Source: Imhoffiella fuscus (lineage in GTDB: Bacteria; Pseudomonadota; Gammaproteobacteria; Chromatiales; Chromatiaceae). From it: a stretch of DNA of 64,000 bases. A program made the position numbers and the translations under genes. This document shows, piece by piece, positions 53,146-62,337 of this stretch. Each line of letters begins with the position of its first letter. Positions within the stretch are counted from its first letter, which is position 1. The stretch is from contig NZ_JBHUHX010000027.1 of assembly GCF_042682685.1 (NCBI RefSeq), positions 1-64,000 on the forward strand, given 5' to 3'. The notes under the pieces are model-generated. The model did no database searches, was not told the origin of the DNA, and worked only from the letters and a program-made list of their open reading frames with translations.

Positions 53146-53721
53146 CTAGGCCGCATCCGCCACGATGGCGAGACCATAAAGAACCTGCCCCGCCGTCTTC
53201 TCTCGCACCAGATCCCAATCGGCCGGCAGATTCGGGAAGCCCGGCTTGGCCGCTGATTCGAGATAGATCCTGGACCCAGGGGCCAGCCAGCCATTGGCCG
53301 CCAGACGCGCGCAGGCCGATTCGAGCAGATCGTCGGCGAAAGGCGGATCGAGGAAGATCAGATCGAATGGACGACCCGGACGGTCGAGCCATTCGAGACT
53401 GTCGGCCTGATGGATGCTGACCGCCTCCAAGGCGAGGGTTTCGACATTGCACCGCAACTGGCGCACCACCTTCGGCGCACGTTCGAGCATCACCACCTCG
53501 CCCGCCCCGCGCGAAGCGGCCTCGAACCCGAGCGCGCCACTGCCGGAGAAGACGTCCAGACAGCGCGCGCCCTCGATGATGGGCGCGACCCAGTTGAAGA
53601 GCGTCTCGCGCACCCGGTCGGATGTCGGCCGCAGCCCCTCCTGATCGGGAAAGGGCAGACGGCGACCGCGATGCCGGCCGCCGATGATGCGCAGCTGATT
53701 GGTTTTAGCGCTCGCTGGCAA
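53146..53721 (-). CDS. rsmD: 16S rRNA (guanine-966-N2) methyltransferase
   Basis: A 191-residue SAM methyltransferase. RIIGGRHRGRRLPFP at the N-terminus, RPTSDRVRETLFNW, SAM loop DVFSGSGALGFEAASRGA and catalytic LDPPFADDL are all present. A TTG start overlaps the 3' end of the M16 gene by 17 bp, so translation is coupled; I see no better start. It modifies assembled 30S subunits. In Chromatiales and pseudomonads rsmD and the M16 peptidases lie beside ftsY, as here. Confidence 0.94.
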   Translation of the reverse strand: MPASAKTNQLRIIGGRHRGRRLPFPDQEGLRPTSDRVRETLFNWVAPIIEGARCLDVFSGSGALGFEAASRGAGEVVMLERAPKVVRQLRCNVETLALEAVSIHQADSLEWLDRPGRPFDLIFLDPPFADDLLESACARLAANGWLAPGSRIYLESAAKPGFPNLPADWDLVREKTAGQVLYGLAIVADAA

Positions 53722-55078
53722 GGGACACCCGCTGGGTCTGACCGCCCACCGTCACGATGGCGAGCCGATCCGGATGGACGCGCCGCGCGAAGGCGTCGCG
53801 GATCTGCTCGCTGGTCACGGACTCGACGCGGTCATTGAAGCGATCGAGATAATCGAGCGGCAGATGGTAGAAACCGATCACCGCCAGATACTGAATGATG
53901 TCGCCGTTGCTCGCGATACGCAGCGGAAAGCCTCCGGTCAGGTTCTTCTTGGCCGCCGTCAGCTCATCGTCGGTCGGCCCCTGGGCGATGAAGCGCTTCA
54001 GGGTCTGAAGCATCAGGGTTCGGGCCTCGTCGGCCTGATCGTTGCGTGTTTGCAACCCAAGGATGAATGGACCCGGTCGCGCCAGCGGCATGAAGAAGCT
54101 GAAGGTGCTGTAGGACAGACCCCGCTTCTCGCGGATCTCATCCATCAGGAGTGAGACCAGGCCGCTGCCACCGAAGATGTGATTGCCGACATAGAGCGCG
54201 AAATAATCGGGGTCGCCACGCTGCATACCGGGCTGACCGGCCAGAATCGTGGTCTGGCTCGCCGGAAAGGCGATCGGCTCCAGGCTGCCGGCGCTGAGGT
54301 CCGAGACCTCGGGCAGTGGAGCGGGAGGCGTGCCGACCGGCAGACCTGCGGTGATGCGTTCGGCCAGCGTCTCGGCCTCGGCCCGAGTCAGATCGCCGAC
54401 CATGGCGATCAGAGCGTTCGAAGTACTGTAGTAACGCCGATGGAAGGACATCAGATCCTCCCGTGTCAGCGCACTGATCGACTCCGGGGTGCCGGAGGGA
54501 TCGGAGGCATAGGGATGCGTCCCATAGATGGCGCGATAGAGCGCCTTCTGGCCCACGCTGCGCGGCGATTCCTGCTGCTGACGCAGTCCGGTCAGACGAT
54601 TCCTGCGTACTCGTTCGAGCGCGTCGGGATCGAAGGTCGGCCGGGCAAGCACCCGCGTCAGGGTCTCGACGGCGGTATCGAGCGCCGGCTGCTGGGTCAG
54701 GGAGCGCAACGCAACGGCACTCATGTCGCGATCGACCCCAGCCGACAGCGAGGCGCCGATGTTCTCCAGCCGATCCGCCAAGGCATCCGCGTCCCACTCA
54801 CCCGCCCCCTCGTCGAGCATCGCAGCGGTCATGGATGCCAGGCCGGGACGATCGCCGTCGCGGGCACTGCCCGCGTCGAACACCACCTTGACGTCCAACA
54901 TCGGGATCTCGGGCGCCGCGACGAAGAGCACCCGCGCGCCCTTGGCGGTCTGCCAGGACTGGATCTCAGGGGTCGCCTGGGCCAGACCGCCGACCAGCAG
55001 CAGCGAGAGCCCCATCCACAGCGGCAGCCCAAAACGGCGTCCCCGAGCGACATGGGTGGATATCCGATCAACGCACAT
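53705..55078 (-). CDS. M16 family peptidase-like protein, inactive subunit
   Basis: A 457-residue exported protein (hydrophobic LWMGLSLLLVGGLAQA near 20-35). It has the M16 fold (VKVVFDAGSARDGDRPGLASMTAAML), but where active members have HxxEH it reads MTAAMLDEG, so zinc binding is lost. The second half has SALTREDLMSFHRRYY and GLSYSTFSFFMPL. In two-subunit M16B enzymes one chain carries the zinc site and the other, an R/Y pair, binds substrate; this is the latter type. It overlaps the active M16 gene by 11 bp. Confidence 0.9.
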   Translation of the reverse strand: MCVDRISTHVARGRRFGLPLWMGLSLLLVGGLAQATPEIQSWQTAKGARVLFVAAPEIPMLDVKVVFDAGSARDGDRPGLASMTAAMLDEGAGEWDADALADRLENIGASLSAGVDRDMSAVALRSLTQQPALDTAVETLTRVLARPTFDPDALERVRRNRLTGLRQQQESPRSVGQKALYRAIYGTHPYASDPSGTPESISALTREDLMSFHRRYYSTSNALIAMVGDLTRAEAETLAERITAGLPVGTPPAPLPEVSDLSAGSLEPIAFPASQTTILAGQPGMQRGDPDYFALYVGNHIFGGSGLVSLLMDEIREKRGLSYSTFSFFMPLARPGPFILGLQTRNDQADEARTLMLQTLKRFIAQGPTDDELTAAKKNLTGGFPLRIASNGDIIQYLAVIGFYHLPLDYLDRFNDRVESVTSEQIRDAFARRVHPDRLAIVTVGGQTQRVSLASER

Positions 55079-56447
55079 TGCCGTGTCCTCCCAGAGACAT
55101 CGGGGTTGTGACCCGCGACCGCCCGTCGAGCGGCTGGGGATCGAGCACGGCGACCGTGAGTCGATCGCTGTTCAGGTACTTCCTGGCGACCGTCTGGATC
55201 TGATCCGCCGTCACCGCCGCCAGATGATCGACATAGGTCTCGGCCAGCTTCCAGTCGAGGCCGATGGCCTCCAACAGGCCCAACTGCATCGCCTGACGGA
55301 AGAGTGCGTCGCGCTCGTAGACCTTGGCCGCGACCACCTGGGTGCGCACCCGCTCCAGCTCGGCCTCGGCGATCGGCTCACGCTTGATGCGCTCGATCTC
55401 GGCGCGAATCGCCCGCTCCAGCTCGTCCAGATCATGCCCCTTGGCCGGCACGCCATCGAACAGGAAGAGACCGGGCAGACGCTCGAAGGCGCTATAGCTA
55501 GCGCCGACCGAGGCGGCGATCTGATGCCCGCGCACCAGATCGTGCGAGAAGCGGGCGCTGTCGCCACCGTCGAGGACCGATGCCAGCATCTCCAGCGCAT
55601 AGGGCTCCCAGGGCTCGGAGGCATCCGTCGCCGACGGGGTCTTGTAGCCCATCAGCAGATAGGGCTCCTTGGCCGGCGCCTTGACCGTGAGGCGTTTCTC
55701 TCCAAGCTGCTCGGGCTCGCTACGGGTCTTGGGCGGGACGAGGGGCTCCGCCTTCAAGGGACCGAAATAGGTCTCCGCGAGCTCAAACACCGTCTCGGGC
55801 TCCACGTCGCCGGCCACCACCAGAATCGCGTTGTTCGGGGCGTACCAGAGACGATACCAATCGCGCAGATCCTCGACCGTCAGATGATCCAGGTCCGAGG
55901 CCCAGCCGATGACCGGGTTGCCATAGGGCGAGGCGTCATAGGCGACGGCCGAGAAACGCTCGTACACCAGCGACTGGGGATCGTCGTCGGTGCGCATGCG
56001 CCGTTCCTCCTTCACCACCTCCAGCTCCTTCGCAAACTCCTTTTCGCCCAGGGTCAGGTTGCGCATCCGGTCCGCTTCCAGCTCGAAGGCGACCTCAAGC
56101 CGATCGCTGGCGAGATTCTGGTAATAGGCGGTGTAGTCGCGCCCGGTGAAGGCGTTCTCCTCGCCGCCCTGCTCGGCGACGATGCGCGAAAAGGTGCCGG
56201 GCGGATGGCGCTTCGTGCCTTGGAACATCATGTGCTCCAGGACGTGGGACACGCCGGTGATACCGCCATGTTCGTAACTCGAACCGATGCGATACCAGAC
56301 CTGCGAGGTCAGAATGGGCGCGCGATGATCGGGCTTGACCAGAATCTTGAGTCCATTCGCGAGTTGGTGCTCATAGACCGCAGGAGCGGCCGGCACAGCG
56401 AGCGGCAGAAGACTCAAGAGCAGGAGTGGAATGAGGCGTCGTTGCAT
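55068..56447 (-). CDS. M16 family zinc metallopeptidase, active subunit
   Basis: A 459-residue exported peptidase with signal peptide LIPLLLLSLLPLAVPAAPA. The inverted zinc motif HVLEHMMF lies near residue 67, with the third ligand Glu in GGEENAFTGRDYTAYY. Further conserved: VVKEERRMRTDD and PYGNPVIGW. It likely pairs with the inactive partner to degrade oligopeptides in the periplasm. First of the minus-strand M16-M16-rsmD operon, divergent from ftsY. Confidence 0.92.
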   Translation of the reverse strand: MQRRLIPLLLLSLLPLAVPAAPAVYEHQLANGLKILVKPDHRAPILTSQVWYRIGSSYEHGGITGVSHVLEHMMFQGTKRHPPGTFSRIVAEQGGEENAFTGRDYTAYYQNLASDRLEVAFELEADRMRNLTLGEKEFAKELEVVKEERRMRTDDDPQSLVYERFSAVAYDASPYGNPVIGWASDLDHLTVEDLRDWYRLWYAPNNAILVVAGDVEPETVFELAETYFGPLKAEPLVPPKTRSEPEQLGEKRLTVKAPAKEPYLLMGYKTPSATDASEPWEPYALEMLASVLDGGDSARFSHDLVRGHQIAASVGASYSAFERLPGLFLFDGVPAKGHDLDELERAIRAEIERIKREPIAEAELERVRTQVVAAKVYERDALFRQAMQLGLLEAIGLDWKLAETYVDHLAAVTADQIQTVARKYLNSDRLTVAVLDPQPLDGRSRVTTPMSLGGHGNVR

Positions 56448-56776
56448 GAAGACTCCGAATCATAGGCCGAGCGAAGGATCGGTCGATTGCGCTCCCCGAA
56501 AATGGGCGCGGATGATCTCACGGAAGGGAACGGATGACAGCATCCCCGGGGGACGGCGCGAAGCGCTCCAATCGAGACCGGTGCCCAAAGCGGATACGGT
56601 ACGGGCCATCTATGGGCAAGCCGGAAGCGCCGGAAGTTCCCACGGAGCCAATCCCGATGAGCGCGGACGCGCACTCGGGTGATCTGTTAGCATTGGCATT
56701 CGCCATTCCTGGCCATCCATCGGTTGACCTGACGCACCTCCACCACTGAACTTCAACCTCGCAAGCGATCCTTCTT
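56448..56776. other. divergent M16/ftsY intergenic region
   Basis: A 329-bp gap carrying both promoters. I see no strong promoter, repeat or RNA gene; the open frames across it (for example 56534-56749) have random-looking composition. Confidence 0.35.
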
Positions 56777-58105
56777 ATGTTTGGTTTCGGCAAGAAGAAC
56801 AAGACACCCGACCAGCCTGAAAAGGAGCCACAGAGCGCCCCGGTCGCAGTCCCTTCGGCACAGGCTCCAGCCCCGGAACCCACGCCGGAACCGGAAGCCC
56901 CTGGCAGGATCAAGAAGCCCTGGTTCGGCAAGCTCTTCCGTTCGCAGCCGGCTCCCGACGCCGAGACGCCGCCGAGTCAAGAGCCCACGCAGAGCAAGGC
57001 AGCTCCAGCCAAGACCGAGCCGGCCGATCCGACACCGGCGAAGGCAACCCAACCCGCCACGCCAACCGCTCCGCCGACGCCACGCCCAGTCGAGGCTAAG
57101 CGTCCCGAGCCGACCAAGCGCAAGCCGGAGACCGCGCCCTCGGCGACTTCGGCCAAGCCGACAGCGGACGATCAGCCCGAAGGCGCCAAGCGCGGCGTCC
57201 TCAACCGGCTGCGCGATCGACTGACCCGAACCCGCACCCAGCTTGGGGACGGACTCGGGAACGCCTTTCTCGGACGCAAGAAGATCGACGACGACCTCAT
57301 GGAGGAGCTGGAAACGCTGCTCATCACCGCCGATCTCGGTGTCGACTCGACCAGCCGCATCATCTCGGACCTGGCCGAGCGGGTGAAGCGCAAGTCGCTC
57401 TCCGATCCCCAGGCCCTGCTCAAGGCCCTGAAGGACGAGCTGCGCGACATCCTGCGCGCGGCCGACGGCCCGGTCCGCCAACCCCAGCCAGGACGCCCCC
57501 AGGTGATCCTCATGGTCGGCATCAACGGCGCCGGCAAGACGACCACCATCGGCAAACTCGCCAAGCGTCTTCAAGAAGAAGGCAACAGCGTCATCCTCGC
57601 CGCCGGCGACACCTTCCGCGCCGCTGCCGTGGAGCAGCTCGAAACCTGGGGCGAGCGCAACCAGATTCCGGTCATCGCACAACACACCGGGGCCGATTCG
57701 GCATCGGTCATCTTCGATGCGCTCCAGGCCGCCACGGCGCGCGGAGCCGACGTGCTCATCGCGGACACCGCCGGCCGGCTGCACACCAAGAGCAATCTGA
57801 TGGACGAGCTATCCAAGGTCGCGCGCGTCCTCAAGAAGATCGATCCCGAGGCCCCGCACGAGGTGATGCTGGTCGTGGACGCCACCACGGGTCAGAACGC
57901 ACTGAGCCAGGCGGAGCATTTCCATCGCGCGGTCGGCATCACCGGGATCACCCTGACCAAGCTCGACGGCACGGCCAAGGGCGGCATCCTCTTCGCCATC
58001 GCCGACAAACTCAAGGTGCCGATTCGCTTCATCGGCGTCGGCGAGTCCATCGAGGATCTGCGTCCCTTCGATCCCGACGAATTCCTCGACGCCCTGCTCG
58101 GATAG
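56777..58105 (+). CDS. ftsY: signal recognition particle receptor FtsY
   Basis: A 442-residue GTPase that docks SRP-ribosome complexes at the membrane. Residues 1-about 140 are a Pro/Ala/Glu/Lys-rich A domain. The NG domain follows with G1 GINGAGKTTTIGKLA, DTFRAAAVEQLETW, DTAGRLHTKSNLMDEL, and TKLDGTAKGG; the end FDPDEFLDALL is typical. First gene of the ftsY-ftsE-ftsX operon (12 bp to ftsE). Confidence 0.98.
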   Translation: MFGFGKKNKTPDQPEKEPQSAPVAVPSAQAPAPEPTPEPEAPGRIKKPWFGKLFRSQPAPDAETPPSQEPTQSKAAPAKTEPADPTPAKATQPATPTAPPTPRPVEAKRPEPTKRKPETAPSATSAKPTADDQPEGAKRGVLNRLRDRLTRTRTQLGDGLGNAFLGRKKIDDDLMEELETLLITADLGVDSTSRIISDLAERVKRKSLSDPQALLKALKDELRDILRAADGPVRQPQPGRPQVILMVGINGAGKTTTIGKLAKRLQEEGNSVILAAGDTFRAAAVEQLETWGERNQIPVIAQHTGADSASVIFDALQAATARGADVLIADTAGRLHTKSNLMDELSKVARVLKKIDPEAPHEVMLVVDATTGQNALSQAEHFHRAVGITGITLTKLDGTAKGGILFAIADKLKVPIRFIGVGESIEDLRPFDPDEFLDALLG

Positions 58106-58117
58106 CGAGGCCGATCC

Positions 58118-58786
58118 GTGATTCGTTTCGAACATGTCTTCAAACGCTATCCCGAACGCGGGGAGGCGTTGAGCGATATCGGTTTCGAGATGAGCCCCGG
58201 CGAGATGGTCTTTCTGACGGGCCACTCGGGCGCCGGAAAGAGCACCCTCCTGCGACTGATCGGCCTGTTGGAGCGACCGTCGCGAGGCAAGATCTTCGTC
58301 AACGGCCGCAACCTCGCGAGCCTGCCGCGACGCCAGATCCCCTTCCACCGCCGACAGGTCGGCATGATCTTCCAGGACCACCGCCTCCTGCCGGACCGCA
58401 GCGTCTTCGACAATGTCGCCCTGCCGCTGGTAGTCATGGGGCTCGGTCACAAGGAGATCGGCCGACGCGTTCGCGCCGCGCTCGATCAGGTCGGTCTACT
58501 CAAACGCGAGCGAGCCACGCCGGTCGCGCTCTCTGGCGGGGAGCAGCAGCGGGTCGGCATCGCCCGGGCCGTGGTCGCCCGCCCGCCCGTGCTGCTCGCC
58601 GACGAACCGACCGGTAATCTCGACCCCGACCTCTCGCGCGAGATCTTCGTGCTCTTCGAGCGCTTCCATTACGTCGGCGTCACGCTGCTGATCGCCACCC
58701 ACGATCTCAATCTCGTCAACAGCATGCACCACCGCATCATCACGCTCGACGAGGGGCGGGTGGTCGACGACAGTGGGGACTGGTGA
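58118..58786 (+). CDS. ftsE: cell division ABC ATPase FtsE
   Basis: A 222-residue ABC ATPase. Walker A GHSGAGKSTLLRL, signature LSGGEQQRVGIARAV, Walker B VLLADEPTGNLDPDL and H-loop IATHD are all intact. With FtsX it regulates septal peptidoglycan hydrolases through periplasmic activators. Start is GTG. It ends in a GTGA overlap with ftsX. Confidence 0.97.
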   Translation: MIRFEHVFKRYPERGEALSDIGFEMSPGEMVFLTGHSGAGKSTLLRLIGLLERPSRGKIFVNGRNLASLPRRQIPFHRRQVGMIFQDHRLLPDRSVFDNVALPLVVMGLGHKEIGRRVRAALDQVGLLKRERATPVALSGGEQQRVGIARAVVARPPVLLADEPTGNLDPDLSREIFVLFERFHYVGVTLLIATHDLNLVNSMHHRIITLDEGRVVDDSGDW

Positions 58787-59757
58787 CACCCATGGCCAAC
58801 AAACGCTCCGTTCGCAACCGCAGCCCACGCCTGTTCGACCGGCCGGGAATCTGGTTCAACCATCATCTGCAGAGCATCATGGCCACGCTCGGGCGCCTGA
58901 TGGACATGCCGCTCCCGACCGGCATGACGATCGCCGTGATCGGCATCTCGCTCTCGCTGCCGGCGGCGCTCTACGTGATGACGGAGAATCTCCGCACCAT
59001 GGCCGGCGGCTGGGACCAGAGCGCGGCCGTGTCGCTCTTCCTCAAGCTCGAAACCAGCGACAAGGACGCCGAGAAGGTCGCCGCACGGTTGAGGACCTGG
59101 CCCGAGATCTCGCGGGTGCACCTCATCACGCGCGACCAGGCGCTGGCCGAATTTCGCGCCCTGGGAGGATTCGAGGAAGCGTTGGAGCAGCTCAAGAGCA
59201 ATCCGCTACCGGTCGTGCTCGCCATCTACCCCAACCACTTCAACGCATCGCCCGAGCATCTGGAACGTTTGCGGACACGCCTGCTCAAACTCCCCGAGTC
59301 GGATTTCGCCCGCATGGACATGCTCTGGCTGAAGCGTTTTCAGGCCATCTTGGATCTGGTCCAAAGCGCGTCCATGCTGTTGGGCGGACTCCTCGGGCTC
59401 GGGGTACTGCTGATCGTCGGCAACACCATCCGGCTGGAGATCCTCAATCGGCGGATCGAAATCGAGATCATGGAGTTGGTCGGGGCCACCCACGCCTTCA
59501 TCCGCCGCCCCTTCCTCTACACAGGTGCCTGGTACGGCCTGCTCGGCGGGCTCACCGCCTGGCTCCTGGTCAGCATCGCCGTGCTCTTGCTCCAGCGACC
59601 GGTCTCGCGCCTGGCGAGCCTCTACCGCAGCGAATTCGACCTGAGCGGGCTCGGACTCTCCGCGACCGGGGCTATCCTCGGCGGAAGCATCCTGCTCGGT
59701 CTGATCGGCAGTTGGATCGCGGTGAACCGGCACCTGGAGAGCTCGGAGCTCAGCTAG
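58783..59757 (+). CDS. ftsX: cell division protein FtsX
   Basis: A 324-residue four-helix inner-membrane protein (helices near 48-70, 195-220, 245-275 and 290-312). The periplasmic domain between the first and second helices includes VSLFLKLETSDKDAEKVAA. The start could be GTG 58783 (overlapping the ftsE stop) or ATG 58792; spacing to GGGGA favours the first. rpoH, which often follows ftsX, is absent: the next gene is convergent and overlaps ftsX by 4 bp. Confidence 0.95.
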   Translation: MTPMANKRSVRNRSPRLFDRPGIWFNHHLQSIMATLGRLMDMPLPTGMTIAVIGISLSLPAALYVMTENLRTMAGGWDQSAAVSLFLKLETSDKDAEKVAARLRTWPEISRVHLITRDQALAEFRALGGFEEALEQLKSNPLPVVLAIYPNHFNASPEHLERLRTRLLKLPESDFARMDMLWLKRFQAILDLVQSASMLLGGLLGLGVLLIVGNTIRLEILNRRIEIEIMELVGATHAFIRRPFLYTGAWYGLLGGLTAWLLVSIAVLLLQRPVSRLASLYRSEFDLSGLGLSATGAILGGSILLGLIGSWIAVNRHLESSELS

Positions 59758-60560
59758 CTCGCGTTCAAGGCGGAAACCGAAGCGGAGCACATGCTCGGTA
59801 TGGTCTCGGCGAAACGCACCCCGTCCGGCAGCTCGATGGTCATGCTGAGCGGGAGGTGATCCGAGAGGGCGTAGTCGATGACCCGCGCGGACACCAGCTT
59901 GAGCGGGCGCGAGATGAGGATGTGATCGAGATTGTGGCGCGGGCGCCAGCTCGGGAAGGTCTTGAGCTCGCAATCCAGGCCGCGCATTCCGGCCTTACGG
60001 ACCATCGCGTTCAGCCCTTTCGAATCGCAGCCGCAATTGAAGTCGCCCATCACCACCATGAGTGGATGCTGCCCGGCCAGGTGGGCGAGATAGTCCAGTT
60101 GGCGACGGCGGGCGCGCCAGCCCAGAGCAAGGTGGACGATGGCCACCGCCAAATGCTCGCCGTTCGACAGCGGATACTCGGCGGTCACCGCGCCGCGCCC
60201 AGGTAGCCCAGGCAGCCGATGCTCGACGATACGCGCCGGCTTCAGCCGACTCAGCAGCCCATTGCTGTGCCGCGCGAAGGGGCCGAGATTGCGATTGATC
60301 TGACGATAGCAGTGGGGAAAACCGCCGAGACGGGCCAGATACTGGATCTGGTCGATGTTGTTGCTGCGCAGACTGCCTGCATCGATCTCTTGCAGACCCA
60401 CCAGATCGAACTGACGCAGCACCTGCGCGATCCGGGAAAGATTCACCAAACGCTCAGGATGCGGCAGAAGGTGCTTCCAGCTATTGGTGAGATAGTCGCT
60501 GTACTGACGGGAGTAGATCCCGGCCTGCACGTTATAACTCAACAGATTCAGTTGCCGCAT
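59754..60560 (-). CDS. endonuclease/exonuclease/phosphatase (EEP) family protein
   Basis: A 268-residue protein with the EEP fold of metal-dependent phosphodiesterases: LLSYNVQAG, GLQEIDAG, MGDFNCGCDS, HNLDHILIS and SDHLPLSM supply the metal, Asp/Asn and His sites. ATG at 60560; a TTG at 60599 is less likely. No signal peptide. The substrate could be DNA, lipid or phosphate ester; the family does not tell. Convergent with ftsX. Confidence 0.9.
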   Translation of the reverse strand: MRQLNLLSYNVQAGIYSRQYSDYLTNSWKHLLPHPERLVNLSRIAQVLRQFDLVGLQEIDAGSLRSNNIDQIQYLARLGGFPHCYRQINRNLGPFARHSNGLLSRLKPARIVEHRLPGLPGRGAVTAEYPLSNGEHLAVAIVHLALGWRARRRQLDYLAHLAGQHPLMVVMGDFNCGCDSKGLNAMVRKAGMRGLDCELKTFPSWRPRHNLDHILISRPLKLVSARVIDYALSDHLPLSMTIELPDGVRFAETIPSMCSASVSALNAS

Positions 60561-60809
60561 GCTGGAGACACCGATCCCCCGAGGATCGTCAACCTTCAAA
60601 TGCGGGCGACCCTAGCACAGCCCCCCACCCAGCGTCCAAGCCCAGACGGAACGACAAGCGCCTGGCCCGGATGTAACGCAGCGAACCCCAGGAAACCAAC
60701 CCCAGTGGCATCCCCGTATTACGCCTTTGCGCTATCCGGGCTACCGGTTCGTTGAACCCGTTCTGGTAAGGCCGAGATCCGGCGATTTGAGGGACGCTCG
60801 CTTCAGCGC

Positions 60810-60835
60810 AAAAAGGCGGCCAAAGCCGCCTTTTT
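60810..60835. terminator. bidirectional rho-independent terminator
   Basis: AAAAAGGCGGC-CAAA-GCCGCCTTTTT, a perfect stem with A and T runs on either side, lies 44 bp past the cytochrome c4 stop (minus strand). Nothing else is seen in the 60561-60879 gap. Confidence 0.9.
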
Positions 60836-60879
60836 CGCCATCTAAGCTCGATTCGGCGCGATCAGCGCGCCAACCGATC

Positions 60880-61506
60880 TTAACGGCTCAAGCCCTGCAC
60901 GTACTGAGACACGGCTGCGATCTCGGCATCGCTCATCTTGGCGGCGACGGTACGCATCATGCCGTTGGGATCGTTGGCGCGCTCACTATCACGGAAGTAG
61001 CCGAGGGTCTGCTTCACGTAGTCCGCGTGCTGACCGGAGATGCGAGGAAACTTCGACAGTCCCTGCCCCATGCCAGCGGGACCATGGCAGCCGCTGCATG
61101 CCGGAACGCCGGTGGCCGGGTTGCCGGCGCGAAAGATCTTTTCGCCCAGCTTGGCCGCCTCAGGATCGGCCTTGCCGCCGCTCTGGTCTTGGCTGGAGAA
61201 GTAGGCCGCGACGTCCACGATTTCCTGATCGGTCAGAGGCATCGCCATGGGCGTCATCTGAACGTTGTAGCGATTGCCCGCCTTGAAGTCCATCAGCTGC
61301 TTCTTGATGTACTCGGGGTGCTGACCAGCGAGCTTCGGCCAGGTGGGCACGATGCTGTTGCCCTGCGGACCGTGACACGCCATGCAGATGCTATTGGCCT
61401 TTGCCGCGCCAGCTTCGGGGTTCGGTTCGAGCTGCTCGGCAGCCTGAATCGTGCCACCAGCCAACGCAGCCGCCACTGAAATCGTTACCAGCCAAGTCTT
61501 CATCAT
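60880..61506 (-). CDS. diheme cytochrome c4
   Basis: A 208-residue periplasmic cytochrome with signal peptide TWLVTISVAAALAGGTIQA and two heme sites, CMACH (near 41) and CSGCH (near 136), each in a c-type domain. Axial Met candidates are MTPMAMP and NGMMR. Such c4 proteins pass electrons to terminal oxidases or reaction centres. Two adjacent ATGs (61506 and 61503) are possible. It has its own promoter and terminator, so monocistronic. Confidence 0.95.
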   Translation of the reverse strand: MMKTWLVTISVAAALAGGTIQAAEQLEPNPEAGAAKANSICMACHGPQGNSIVPTWPKLAGQHPEYIKKQLMDFKAGNRYNVQMTPMAMPLTDQEIVDVAAYFSSQDQSGGKADPEAAKLGEKIFRAGNPATGVPACSGCHGPAGMGQGLSKFPRISGQHADYVKQTLGYFRDSERANDPNGMMRTVAAKMSDAEIAAVSQYVQGLSR

Positions 61507-61596
61507 CGCTAATGCCTGAATCTAAATCGTGTTCGGGGCCTCGTCCTGATCCGTTGACGAAAGGCCGATGGAGTTAGGGTGCATAAAATCCGGCGA

Positions 61597-61626
61597 TATA
61601 TATCAGATATTTGGCATCTCGGTCAA
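61597..61626 (-). promoter_or_regulatory. sigma-70-type promoter for cytochrome c4
   Basis: On the minus strand TTGACC (61626-61621), 17-18 base spacer and TATATA (about 61602-61597) within an AT-rich patch. Start near 61590 would give a leader of about 85 nt. The rest of the 61507-61810 gap shows no gene. Confidence 0.5.
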
Positions 61627-61810
61627 ACCGCATGCCCCCTTGATGACCGCGTTCACCCGATCGCGCACCGAGCCATAGACAGGCATATTTGCGGAAATAT
61701 CCCGAACGACCTCAAGGTCGCTTCGATCGCGGACCCGAGGTCTGAAACGGGTAGGGGCAACAGACGCCGAATACCCGTTTGGAACACGCGGTGCGCACGG
61801 CGGCACAGGC

Positions 61811-62275
61811 TCAGTGGGCCATGTTCGAATGACGCATCTGTCCCATCTCGATCCGGCGTACCGGAACCTTGAGCGCCATTCGGTCGCCGTCATCGAAGAC
61901 CAGTGTCAGATCGATCGTGGCCTCGGGATCGAGCGGATGCTGGAGACCGATCAGCATGACGTGAAGCCCGCCAGGCGCCAGTTCGACCGACTGTCCAGCA
62001 GGCAGATCGATCCGCTCGATGCGCCGCATCTGCATCATGCCGTCCGCCTGGATGTGGGTGTGCAATTCGACGGTCTCGGCGACGGAGCTTTCCGCACCGA
62101 CCAGCACGCGATCCTGCTGTGACGGGTTGCTCAGAGTCATGAAGACAGCGCTATTGGGTTGCCCGGGCGGAACGGCTCGTGCATAGGGATCGGCCACCTC
62201 GACATCGGCGGCGAAGACAGCGAACGACAGACTCGCGACCAGAACGGCAATGATGGATCTCAGCGATCGAAACAT
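61811..62275 (-). CDS. PCu(A)C periplasmic copper chaperone
   Basis: A 154-residue exported copper-binding protein, from ATG 62275 with GAGGAGA upstream; a longer open frame to 62908 is only the shadow of the SCO gene. Signal peptide IIAVLVASLSFAVFA. The copper site HTHIQADGMMQMRRIE ... GLHVMLIG matches the family H/M-x-M-x21-H-x-M pattern. The C-terminal tail MGQMRHSNMAH adds more Met and His. PCu(A)C delivers Cu(I) to cytochrome oxidase with SCO proteins; the SCO gene is 62 bp upstream. Confidence 0.92.
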   Translation of the reverse strand: MFRSLRSIIAVLVASLSFAVFAADVEVADPYARAVPPGQPNSAVFMTLSNPSQQDRVLVGAESSVAETVELHTHIQADGMMQMRRIERIDLPAGQSVELAPGGLHVMLIGLQHPLDPEATIDLTLVFDDGDRMALKVPVRRIEMGQMRHSNMAH

Positions 62276-62337
62276 GGACGACGTCTCCTCAATGTGATTG
62301 TTGGCGGACAGAACACGGAGGACGCGGGGACGGCTTG

